Source: Bedellia somnulentella
Lineage: Eukaryota > Arthropoda > Insecta > Lepidoptera > Bedelliidae
NCBI GenBank assembly: GCA_963576735.1
Contig: OY755171.1
Coordinates: 17,608,001-17,672,000, forward strand
DNA length: 64,000 bases
Reading direction: 5' to 3'
Under the pieces are notes generated by a model that was not told the origin of the DNA, did no database searches, and worked only from the letters and a program-made list of their open reading frames with translations. A program made the position numbers and the translations under genes. Below are positions 22,019 through 35,800 of the stretch, piece by piece (the first letter of the stretch is position 1; every line of letters starts with the position of its first letter).

Positions 22019-25000
22019 CTGAAAAAAGAAATATAAATTAGAACTATAAAATTAAACATTTTTAATTTTTAATGCTTAGTAGTATTTAGTGTTATTGGTT
22101 TCTAAAAATATTTTTGAAACGTTGGCACAAGACAGCTTTTCGCTTTAGAAGTTAAACTAAGTAGAGCGTATGAATCATAAAGTCAGAACATATTTGGGAA
22201 AATATGATCTTATTTTATTATTAGGTATTTCATAAATAAAATAACCTCGCAATTTTCCATATGAGATTGAGAAAAGCACCATCTCTAATCCTTTAATCTA
22301 AGTGTCAATAAGAACCCTATAACCTGAGTCAGGCTTACAGCAATATACAAATGCACATATGTGTGGTTAATTTATATCGGTTACATCGATGATGAGGGAA
22401 ATCAACATGAACAAATCTACATGGCTGATTTGTACTACGCTGGATAATAGTGTATTTGGACAAGACGGATCAAGGCGGTAGGCCTTAAGCCGTCTGTCAC
22501 GTGTCGGGCAAAAAGTGGACTTAGCACATTAGACTGCACACTCAGGTGATGTTGTCGGACATGTACATTAAATTAAGAAGATCTTTTTAATTCTAGTTAG
22601 TTATAAGGTTGTTTTAGAATTTAGATTTTTGCTATGTTGTGTCTTAGAATAGAACTACCCCATCCCTACCCGTGCGAGTTCGTAAGATGAGACAAGAGCG
22701 TATTGGGGCGTTTAAGTGGTTGTTGGGTGAGTCGTTCGTTGGCCGTGTAGTACCAGCTTGGAAATTCACTAACCTTTTCTACCCACGGGTGTCGTAAGGG
22801 GCGACTAAGGGTACAGGACTTTTTAAGTGGTGTTTTGAGCGATGCGGTTGGAGACCCATCACCAACGATACTTTATTTCTACCATCTTGATCCATATCAA
22901 CTTCCAAATGTGTCTGAAGAGTTTCCAGCCCTGAAGGTCTGGCTACCCCTTTTTGGGATTTATAGCCGTGAGTATATGTATGCCTGTATGTTGGGTGATT
23001 CGTATCGTATGTACCTATGTATTTTGATTTGAAACTGCAAACAACTTCAAGGTAAATGGAATATAAAAGATACCTCCTCGAGCCATAAAAGTGGAAACAG
23101 TCCAGTAGTGACATTTTCTAATTGTGGAACTGCTAAGTTTCTGAGCTCGACGTTGAATTGAAATCTTTGTAAGCCTTCTAATACCACTCCAGTTACCTAT
23201 AAAGAAAGAATACAAATTAATTGTTCCTTCAGAATCCCCTCGCCCAAAACTGAACTCTATTGGAATTACCAAAACTACGAATATACCTTTTGAGGATTTT
23301 ATAGTCTTGTTTAAACACGTTTTATCATTTTGTATAAAATATTATACATACATACATATACTCGCGGCTATAAATCCCTAGAAGGGGTAGCCAGAGCTAA
23401 GGAATTAGAAATTCCTCAGCCACTTTTGGAAGATGCGTGGGGAAAGGATGGTAAAATAAAGGTTGTTGGTGATGGGTCTCCAACCGCATCGCCCAAAAAT
23501 CCCTTCAAAAGCCCCAATACCGTTAATCGCCTCTTACGTACACCCATCGGAAGAAATGGGGTAGTGCTATTCTAAGCCGACACTACACAGCAATATTAAA
23601 ATATTATAGTCATAAATAAATAAAAAAAAAATAGTTCAAAATTGCAGGCGTGCGAATTATCAATTGATGAATGTAAATGAAGCTAGAATGCTGATAAGTA
23701 AAGGAAAGAACATTTCGAAACGGGCGGAGATCGAATTAGGGAAAAATTTATAACAAATACGATGGTTGGTCTCCCATCACATAGCCTAATAATGACTGAA
23801 ATTCTATAAATCCTTACTACCCTCATATGACACTGACAGGAGTGAACGGTTTAGTGATTTTATAAGTCGACACCAAAAATATAACATACATTCATACAAA
23901 CATATACTTACGGCTATGAATCCCTAAAAGGGGTAGCCAGAGCTTAAAGGGGTAGCATGAGAAAATTCTTAAACCACTTTTGGAAGTTGAATATATAAAG
24001 ATTGTTAGTAATGAGTCTCCAACCGCATTGCCCAACAATCACTCAAAAAAGCCCCATACCCTTAGTCGCCTCTTACGACACCCGTGAGTAGAAAGGGATA
24101 GTGACATTCTAGGCCGGCACTACACACCATGTATTTATAGAATAGAATAGAAAACTCTTTATTGTACATCAAATATGGAAAAACAATTACAAATACACAG
24201 AATGAATTAACAAAAGTACAATTGGCGGTCTATCACTAAAAGCTATCTCTTCCAGACAACCTTTGAATGGAGAGGTCAATAAATTAGAGTCATGTGAGAT
24301 AGATGTACAACAACATCACTATTTATGTAAGTAAAATGAGTATTATATAATAATATCACCGTGTAAACCTCAATACAGTCATTTTACGACAGTCTCAGAC
24401 TGAATTACATATTGGATTTGTTGATTTGTTTTTGTAGTATCTAGAACCTAAGTAAAACAATACGGAGACTTTATGACTCATTCTTCTTTGAAATATCTTT
24501 GTGTACAGCTGAATTTCAGTGCCGATGGTAAAATTTACTTTAATGATGTCCAGACAATGGAATAGCACGGGGAAATTTTACTATTGTTTGGTGTTATAAT
24601 GCCAATTTTGATTAGGTTTTTTTTATTCGTTTAAATTCATTGTAAATTATAGGATTTGATTGCCTATAAAGATAAAGGGTGTAAGAATCAGGAATCCAAG
24701 TGTAATAATTCGTGTATTTCCGCTGGGTCTAAAAAGTATTAATTTGGTATTGTCGTTATATACCACATCATAACTATATGTGTACTGTTAAGAAGTAAAG
24801 TGGATAAATCTTAACTCTTTTAAATGCAGTGTGGCTTGATATCATTAATAAGAAAAAAAATTGTCTAAGTTGTACTTAGTTATGTGACAGTGTATTCTTA
24901 CAAAATAATGATAGGGTACAGGCCTAGTACACTGTCAAGCCAAGCATGGGTACACAGAGCATCAATATCAAGTGATGTTTTGTAGTTTGTTTTTTGGAAT

Positions 25001-28000
25001 TCGGGACCCAAAGGCAATATTATGTCTACATTTCAAAAATGTAGAATACAACGTCAATACACATTTAATAACTGTGGGACCCAACGGCTTTATTATTATT
25101 ATAAAGTTATTACATAACATAACATAAACATAAACGTTCACGCCGAATATCCCCGAAGGGGTTGGCAGAGGTACTAATACTTCTGAACATCACCTGACTT
25201 TGTCACCTGGTGTTCAGAGTACCCACGTTTTGCATTGACAGTGTACTCACGAGATAGGGGGCAGGCCTATCGCCGTTTTGTACGAATACACGGTCACATG
25301 ACTAAGTACAACTCATTTATGTGGGTTTCCTCACGATGTTTTCTCTCACCGTTAACAACAAATAAAGTTTTTTTTTTTATTTATATTTGTATTGTTGTTA
25401 ATAATCAATTATTGACAACAAAACTGAACAATCAATAAATTTTAAAGTCAGTTTGATTCGATTTGATAAGCTTTATGTAATAAATATTGAAATATTAATG
25501 GCTAAAAGACAAATGATCAAGTTACGGGAGTAGTCATTTGAGTCGAGAAACATTAATCATACTGTAACTACAGAATAATACTGACATTATCTGCATATAA
25601 CACATTGCACGTCGACGACAGCGGAGTGGTTAGGTGACTAGCTTCTTGGTCCTGAGGTTGCGGGTTCGATCCCCGCTGAGAGCAACATTTATGCGATGAG
25701 CATAAATGATTGTTTCTTAGTCTTGAATGTCGTTTATATGTGTATTATATAATTTAATCAATATTACAATTCGCTGTGTAGTGTCGGCTTAGAACAGCAC
25801 TACCTAATTTCTTCCGGTGGGTGTACGTAAGACGCGAATAACGGTATTGGGTCTTTTAAGGGATTTTTGGACGATGTGGTTGGACCAACAACCTATATTT
25901 TAATATTTTTTTCCGTACTTAACTTTCCAAAAGTGGCTGAGGAATTTTGAGTTCCTTAGCTCTGGCTATATTATATATTTATAGCCGTGAGTATATGTAT
26001 GTATGTGTTATATAATATTATTGAATAAGTCATTAATACGAGTCTTACTTTGGGGCTAACTAGATCTGTTTATAATATGTTCGTATATAATTATTATTAT
26101 TACATACAACGGTTATGACTGAAATGTTTATTCAACCATATTAAGTAAGTAAATATATAGGTTCCCAGAAAATTCGGATAACATACACAAAAGATAACAG
26201 CGAATGCAAACCCTATTTTCATGTAGCAGACAATGAACGTCCAAATTTAATTATATTAAATTATATTAAACTTGATACAATTCAAAGTATGGTAGAACTC
26301 GTACGACTAAAAATTACCTACGTACATATACTCACGGCTGTGAGTGATCTCAGAAAGTAGTGTCCAGAGCTTCAGAGCTAAAAACTCTTCAGCCACACTT
26401 GAAAGTTGATAGGGGACGAGATGGAAGAAATTATTTCATTAATTAATTATTGTTGGTGATGGATCTCCAACCGCATCGCCTAAAAAACACTAAAAAACCC
26501 CAATACCCTTAGTCGCCTCATACGATACCCATGGGTAGAAAGGGATAGTGACATTCTAAGCCGGCACTACACGGAATTAAATATAACTAAAAAATAATAA
26601 TAAGATACATTCACAAAAGACATTATAATCGCTAAATATGGCTATTTCTTATTATACCTGGGTTATACACAGTATTTAAACAATATCATCCAAAAATTAA
26701 TATTATTTTTTACAGTTTATTCAATAAATAGTACCCAGTTTGTAAACGTTTTTTCATTAGAAATTTAACTTGGATAACCGCGTTGGTTTAATAACCTAGC
26801 TGATTTAAAATTTATATGTTAGTTAGTACTTACGAGAGGCATGCCAATAGAAGTTAGATACTCTTTTCTCATTTGATTGACACTGGCAAGCTATACACCA
26901 TCTTATAGGCTGATTTTTTATTGACATATTTGGATATAAAACACACTTCTTTTATTATTTTTTATTTGAGTGATCATCATTTTTCCGAGAATCTGGCAGG
27001 AATTCACTTGCAACAATGGAGCTCAGTCGACGTGATTTTCGCGATATGATTTATTATGACTTTAAAAAAAGGTTTAAAGGCTTCTACTTTGGGTGAGTCT
27101 ATTTATTCTCGAGCAACAGTATTCAATTGGTTTGCTGAATTCAAAAGAGGACGGGGATGTCTCGAAGATGAAGCGAAGACAGGACGACCGCCAACCGCGG
27201 TCACGCAAGAAAACGTTCGTGCAGTCGAAAAACTTATTCGCGAAAACCGACGAATTACATTTGTAGAGCTAGAGCGAGAACTAGGAATTGGATCAGCAGC
27301 AATGCAAACCATAATTCACGACCACCTTTCTCTCCTTAAACGTCGTTCGAGATGGGTGCCGCACAAACTTACCGATGTGCAGAAAGACCGTCGGGTTGAT
27401 TGGTGCCTATTCATGATAGATAAATTCAACGGAGGCGAGAAAAAACACGTATATGATATACTAACTGGTGACGAATCATGGCTATATAACTATGATCCCG
27501 AATCAAAGCGACAGTCGACGGTATGTGTTGAAGACGAGCCAACTCCAACGAAATGTCGCCGTGCACAAAGCACACAGAAACAAGTGGTCGCCTCGTTTTT
27601 CTGCAAAACGGGTCATATTGCTACTGTTGTGCTAGAGAATGAAAGAAAAGTGAACTCCAAATGGTATGTGACAGTTCGTGCTCCAACAGTAAAACCAGCT
27701 TGGTGTGACAAGCGACCGAAGTCAGGAATCCGGCACCTTCTCTGGCACCACGACAATGCGGCGCCGCACACGTCTGCCAGAACACTAGACTTTTTCAACT
27801 CGAAAAATGTGTCAATTCTCCCTCACCCGCCATATTGCCCTGACCTAGCGCCTTGTGATTTTTACTTGTTTCCAAAAAACTAAGAAAAACTAAAGGGGAA
27901 GAGGTTTGAAAGCAAAGAAGATGCGCTGGTTGCCTACAATTTCGAGATTTCTGAAGTATCTAAAGAAGAGTGGTCACAGGTAGTTTCCAATTGGTTCAGA

Positions 28001-31000
28001 CGTATGGAAAAGTGTATACGTGTTCAGGGTGAATAATTTGAAAAGATCGATACTTGTGATAAAGAATAAATTTTATAATTTTTGAGTATCTTGTTTCTTC
28101 TGGCATGCTCCTCGTACATACATATACTCACACCGATAGTTTCCATTGGGTTAGGTAGAGACTATCGATTGCCACTTTGGACGATCTTGGCAAACCTCTC
28201 AAGCTTCGTCCACATCCATCAATCTTTTCATTCATGCTCTTTTATTCTTCATACTTTGGACATCTGCCTTTTGGGTTCGTAATACCTAATTTCATCTCAA
28301 AATTCAATGTTTTGTATGCTGAAGATGTTCTTTATTATCAACAATCTGTATTTGGTCCAAATGTGTCCTCCAAGGTTGTCCTCTACTAACAAAGTACTTA
28401 CAGGGTCAATATATACATATGTATTATGTTTCTCCTTATCGGGTTTGATGCCTTCTTCGAAATACTCTCGGATCTCTTCCGAAGCCAAATAAAAGTGGGG
28501 CAGAGACGCGATGGCCGGTGCACCTTGGCAAGGCATCAGGTTTAGAAGACCCATGATTAAGCATCCGTCATGATTGGCACTCCAATTTCTAGAAGTTGAA
28601 TTGAAGGTGGTTACTCGCAATAAGGTAAGCTTCAGATGGCAATAAATAGGGCTGATTTATAGATTAATAATAAATAAAGAATAAATAAAGGAAATAAAAA
28701 TTTCGACACATTAGTAATAATCCCCACATGAGGTTTTAATGAACAAAAAGATTTAAATTATCTGATTTATAGGATGTTGTATTTATTTGTTTTTTTTGTG
28801 CAATAATGAAACTATTTTATATATTCTATAAGTACGACTTAGCTATAAATTTTAACCAACGGATCAGGTAATAAAATAATATAACGCTTAACCCTAGACA
28901 CCTAACGTTCGCTCGCCCCCTATAAACTCTAACCATACGTCGATGCGACGAGCATTTTTTTAAAGTGCTTTGTTTTAGAGATTTAGTGTCAAATACTGTA
29001 ATATTTATTATTGATAATATGAGCCAACTACTTTTCTTTAAAATAAAACAATCATCTTATATTTTGCTGTAAGTATATTGGTTTTATTAGTCTTTAAGTG
29101 AGGCACTATTTTCAATGAGATTAGTTCAGACTTTAGGTTCTATTAAAATTTAATTTAAAAAAAACAACATTAATAAATCATTTTTTCTTTGGACAATCTT
29201 AAAAATTTGTTTATTAGTATTCAGAAAAAAAACATAAATTATTTGATGCATATCTCCTGCAGAAATCAACCTTATGTTTACCGAAAATTACAGTATTACA
29301 TTTTGTGCACAATTGCTTCACGATGCGTCGTTGTTTGTAGGAATATATCAATACAAACTTTGCCTTTTCTATGATTTGGTGCTCCTGCCAATTCCAAGTC
29401 ACTTCCAGGTGATTACTGACATTGATCGTGAGATTATTCTTCAAATGATATCATTATGTGCGACGGAATAGTAAGAATTTTCAGTTTGATTTTCAGCCAC
29501 AGTTCAACAAGCTGCGAATGCAGTTTCTATATCAAATCACGCTAAATAATATATTTTCGCCCTGTATATTATGACATACTAATGTAGTTTTTGATAGATG
29601 TATATTCATCATCCCATAATAAATTCACATTTGCCATCGATTTGTTTCTCTGTTGCGTGACGTAACTGAGCACGTTAGCTCAAATGGGTCTCAACCACCT
29701 TTAGTACGATCGTGAAATTCAATGATGCGTGGCTTCTTTTGTGGGATTGACAGCAGCTTCTATATCACAAAATGATAGCATGTAAACTATCTAAGATGGC
29801 TTAGGTTTGTACGATAGAAATGTGAAGGACCTCATCTTACTGATTGTCGCTTTGAACATAATTTTCTTAAAAAAAAAAAAAACAAGTCCTCCTATGGATT
29901 GATGTCTTCCTCTTCTAATAAAAAACACGTTATACACACATCGAACAGTAGTCGTTTTTGAACCTAGGATAAAAACTGCATAAATGTATAAACTTAATTT
30001 GTGAAAAATATATACAAAAAACCTAACCATTCGTCGTAACGACGAAAATTATTGGAATATCTCGTAAAATAATGAACTAACCTGCTGGATACGATTGCCA
30101 ACCATAAGAGGTCGACGAACACTTAGTTAGCTATAAACGTTGTCATTATATCTGTAAGCGCAGAAAAGAGACAACGAATTTTCTGTCGTGTACTCGTCGC
30201 ATCGACGAAGGTTAGGTGTCTAGGGTTAATGAAGTCCTAATTTTATATGTAGTTTTGTATATGAATCCTGTGTAGTGTCGGTTTAGAATAGTAGTGCCCT
30301 ATTTCTTTCCGTGAGTATTTGTAAGAGGTGACTTAAGGGTATCGGTTTTTAAGTTTTTAGGATGATGCTGTGGTGGGAATTGCGGAGCCATCGCCAAAAA
30401 CCATAATTTACAATACATTTCCATTTCAATTTCGAAAAATGGCTAAGGGATTCATTATTCTTAGGCTCTGGCTACCTCTTCAAAGAATTTATAGCCGTGA
30501 GTATAGTATGTCTGCATATAAAAGAATCGAAACACCTTAAATAATATAAAAGACAATGAAGATTCTGTAATGTTTCATTTTTAATGTTATAAATATGTTG
30601 TTTTCCTAGAATTGAAATCATTATTAAATATATTTATTAAAGATACGCAAATCACATTGTTTGAAACAACAAAGGTAGCAAAATAAAGCTCATTGTTCCA
30701 ATACAATATTTAACCTAATTAGTATAAATGACATGAGAATTCAAGTATAAATAAATACGCATTTTTAATTGAAGTGGATGTTATGATACAGACACGTGTA
30801 ATGTATTATTATAAGCGAGTACTGTAAACGGTAGATTAGAATCAATAATTTTAAATGTATAAGTTAAGGTTTTATATATTGTTTAAATTTTTTTCTGTAG
30901 GCGTATTATTGGTGTATAATTTATACATGCATATACTCACGGCTATAAATGCCTAGCCACAGCTCCATAATAAGAAATCACTCAGCCACTTTTGGAATAT

Positions 31001-32801
31001 TGTAAAAGAAGGACGACCACGGAGAACACACTTGGACCAAATTGAGAGTGTGCTCAAAAAGGCTGGCGTCCGAAATATGAAGAATAAAAGAGCATGTATG
31101 AAAAGATTGACGGATGTAAACGAAGCTAGAGAGGTTTGTCAGGATCGTACGAAGTGGCGATCAATAGTCTCTGCCTACCCCAATGGGAACTAATGGCGTG
31201 AGTATATGTATGTATGTATGTAATTGTTGTTGTTGGTGATCGGTCTCCAGATACATTAAATGCATTTCTATACCGACACTGTTAAAAACACAACACTAAT
31301 ATTTGTATTGTTCAAAGTAAACCTAGGCCAAAAATATTCTTTTTTGTATTAGAACAAAATAGTTTTTATGTGAATCCAGAGAGACGCTTTGCTTTACTCG
31401 ATTTTTTTTAAAGATCTCTGTGCTTACTTATTTATGTATTTAGTAATAAAATACATATATTAAAGACAGTAAAACTTACTTCCGACAAAAACATCTGTTT
31501 CCGGGATTAGCACTTTTAGCCGCTAAAGCTGATTCGGAAATCTCATAGTAATACGCTGATAAGCTCGAAATTTTTCTCATGCCAGCTAAACTCACGTACA
31601 ATGACCTGTAATAAATGAAACAAACACTTTGATTTGAACAATTATTATGCATTATAATTGTATTTTTCATTATTGTATATAATTATGTTTTTAGTATTGA
31701 GGGAAGTCATAAGAATCGAAATATATTTTATACTATGATAGTATAAGTATTCTTTACAAATAATAATTATTTATACTTATAACTCTCAGTAAACATAACT
31801 TTACAAGATATAAAATATATATATATATTACACAAAACTCTTTGCAAATAAAATCAAAGCAATAGTGTGATCGCGGTGATGAACATACATCTTCTCCTAC
31901 ACAATATGGAAATAAAACGTTCATAAATGAAATAAAATACGACTACGTAAATAACAATTCACAGCATTCTAATTTCATTTAGTACTAGTGGATCGTCCCA
32001 GCTTCGCACGGGTAGCGTTGTTTTTTTAAATATCTGAGGTTTCTTTCTTCAATCCCTGCTTAAGCATTGTGAAATTCAGCGCAATGTTTTCAATTTATTT
32101 AATTTATAGCACTCCCAAAACAGTGTAGTTTGGTGATTTTGCATGCGCTTTAATGAACGGTTCAGTATTTCCATTAAATAACAAATTTTGGAATAAAACG
32201 CTATGAAATATTTCTAACAATCTGAAAAATAAATCATTACGTGATGTAGGATGCAACTACTGGCGCCATCTAGTATGTTATATATAAATTAATAAAGATT
32301 TCGTTTTGGTCACGGGCGCGCTGGCTTATTTTATGTATAATTTCGGTGTTTGTCTACCGATTTCTATGATTCTTTTTTTATTGAATAGGTAATAATGTTA
32401 CCTTTTTTAAATTAGGGATGAGTGAGAGGTTTACAAACGTAAGAGTAAACAAATATAATCAGAATGTTCCGAACTGCTAAGCTATCAGGAATTACACGTG
32501 TTATTGTGAGTCAACCGTAAAAGATAGACATAAACTGTTGGGGTTTTTTTTTAGATCATTTTATGAAGAATATTTCCGTCATACATGATTTCTATGTAAG
32601 TTTAACCATTAAGGCTGCACACGCGACGGAAGCTTAAAAAATGGAGTAACTTCTCCAAATTTCCCAAAATTTCCCAAAATTCCCCTTTACTACTCTGCTG
32701 GAAAGTATACAAAAACCTGCGCAGGAGTATGAAGAATAATTGTACCAAGTTTCGTTAGAATCCGTCGAGTAGTTTTTGTTTCCATAAGGAACATACAAAC
32801 C

Positions 32802-32851
<50 letters not shown>

Positions 32852-35800
32852 AATTTTACTGATTGCATTTTTGGCATCAGTATCGATCCCTAATCATCAC
32901 CTGATAGTTATTTTGAAAATATATTTCATGTACAGAATTGACCTCTCTACAGATTTATTATAAGTATAGATAATCTCTTGGATCAGCAATAAGTAGGAAT
33001 TATGTCCATTTGAGATTAATCAAATGAGCTCCAATCCCTTCAAACGTCAAATACCGCAAAAATTTAAATAACACTTTTTTGTTTTTACCTGCATATTTCT
33101 GGTTCAAATATGTATAAACGTTCGGGCACTTTTGATTCGTCTATGGGCGGGAATATTGAAGCGTCGGAACCATTTATTTGTCCACAATATTTATCTCTCC
33201 ATACATTCATAGAGGTTTTTCCTTGATACGATAGAATATGACCAAGTTCATTTATATTTTCTGTTCCTCGCACCATTTCGAAGGGTCCGATCTCAGTTCT
33301 GTTCATCTGAAAGTATATAATATAAGCTAATTTTGATTTTATTCTTTTCAACTTTCACTTCATCACACAAATTATATTTATTGGTCAGTTACTGTGTCAA
33401 ATTTTTCGATTGCTTAAAATATTATCTAAAAAAATATTTTATTCACATAACTCTTCAGCCGAGGTTTGAATGAAGTAGATATAAAAAATATATTACAAAT
33501 ATTCCTAAACATGTTTTGCTCGGACAGTGTACTCACGTGATAGGGGGCAGGCCTATCGCCATTTTGTACGAATACACTGTCACATGACTAAGTACAACTC
33601 AGCCATGTAAGTTTCCTCACAATGTTTTCCCTTACCGTAAACAACCATGATAAATTGACTACACATATGTCTTTAGAAAAGACAAATTGGTGTAGACCTG
33701 ACCCGGGATTAGAAGACTAGTCGTCCGCACGATAAGCGGTGTTCTACACACTGAGCTATCACGTCGTCTACAACTACAAATCCTAAACCAGGGGAAGTCA
33801 GAGACCTTGAATTAACTTTTTTAGAATGTCGTAGCTAAAAGATGATAAAATTGATGATTAATTATTATGAGTTTCTAGTCCAATCATCCTACAATAACTT
33901 GAAAAAACGGCTGAAAAAAATATTTATGATAATACAAAAGAAACACATAAAAGGGAAAATTAACCTAGTTTCACGCATTACAATTTAACGTAGAACAGCA
34001 TAAACTCTGTCATGTGGGTGTCCTTACGATGTTTCCCTCATCCCTCATTTCCCTTTTACTCCAGCAAAGTCTATGGGCCAATTTTGACAATTTATAAATC
34101 CCTAACAATTAAATCAATCAACTTCAGATTGAGACCTTCAATTTGATACCAGAGACAAATTTTCGCAAAGCATCGCAACACAGGCTGGTTCACTAAATCC
34201 ACCCTCTCTCGTTTAATATATAAGGATCATAATTGAAGTGCCGTGTAGTGCCGGATTAGAATGTCACTACCCCTTTCTACCCAGGGGTGTCATAAGAGGC
34301 GACTAAGGGTATGGGACTTTATAAGTGGTTTTTGGGCGATTCGGTTGGAGAACCATCACTTTTACTTTATTTCTACCATCTTGTCCTCTATCAACTTACA
34401 AAAGTGGCTGAGGAGTTTCTAGCTCTGAAGCTCTGGCTACCCCTTTTTTGGGTTTATGGCCGTGAGTATATGTATGTATGTATTCGTAACTAATAACTAT
34501 ATAATACTAACGTGACCAAATGTAGAAAAGTAGAAACCACTTCCATCTTCCACAATCCTCATAGTTCTAGGTTGCTCTGATCTTATTCTGGCGCAAACGA
34601 GACCTGAAATAAATATTTCACGGTATTTTAATATGATTTGGGGCTGAAAGTGATTTATTTTACTACCATTTCCCCATTCAGCTTCTATAATCGGTAAAAG
34701 AATTTTAAATTTTTATCCATATTAGGATTTATAGCCATAAATATATGGGTGTATGGATATTATTCCTTTTCTATATGACCAACCCCACGCTAGTTAGATA
34801 CAATCAGATTAAAAACTAAGCTATCTTGACTCCTTAACATTAAGACCATGCTATTATTCTGCAGATTACGACATTTATTATATTCTTCTGGAAAAAATAC
34901 ACCTTTATTATGAGTAAAATATTTCTATATGAAAAGCTTTAGATTTCAGTGAACTACTTTGCTATCGAATAATACTAGGTATTCTGACTCCCCAGAAGTT
35001 TTTTTTTATTTATTTCTTGCTTTTTTAACAATTTATTGGTACCCAATGTGACTATATGTTTTACCGCGGCACGTGACCATATGACATGCTGGGTTGGATG
35101 GAATTGTGATATTTGTAATTTCAATAATACTGTCCTCGACTGACCGAGTCCAGCCCCGGAAGAATGAAAAGTAAGATAATAAACCATAACTTGACCCATA
35201 TTAGCTGAGTAATTATTAACATACATACAAAGACCATAGAAATCCCTAGAAGCCAGATAATAATTGGCTTTCGTAGTAATGAACGCGATAGTACGTGCAT
35301 AAACTGTTCAGGTGAATTCTGACTATTTTGAACATCAGTCGACGATATACAGCGTATGCGTAATGGTTTATGAATATATATAGAAAATATTGTTACTGGC
35401 AAGTGCTAGTTTCTCTCAAACTAGCTTGTGCTCATGTTACTAATAAATAAAGGAAAGAAAAATATCGACACAGGCGGGTCTCCCTCCCTCATTTCCCGCC
35501 TGGGTCGAAATTTTTCTTTTCTTTTTTATTAGTAATAATCCCCACATGAGGTTTTCATGAACAAAAGATTTAAATTTTGTGCTCATGTGTCCTGACAAGG
35601 GAAAGGGGATGTAAAAGTTAACCCACAAATACTATTATTATTATTACAGGCGTCATATCCAGAATTATGAGTCTTTTGTCTAAGAGCAGATAGGTATGTC
35701 TAGTCTATTTTTTGTGTGTTTGACCCTCAAGTCGTAAAATTTTTGAAGAAATAAAGATAAGAAAAATGATAACGTATAAGTCACTTTTGAATAGCTTAAA

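Noticed and set aside
34975..35402. Two overlapping - strand frames of ~90 codons in an SNMP2 intron
   Set aside because: No splice sites, no family resemblance, biased AT-rich composition.
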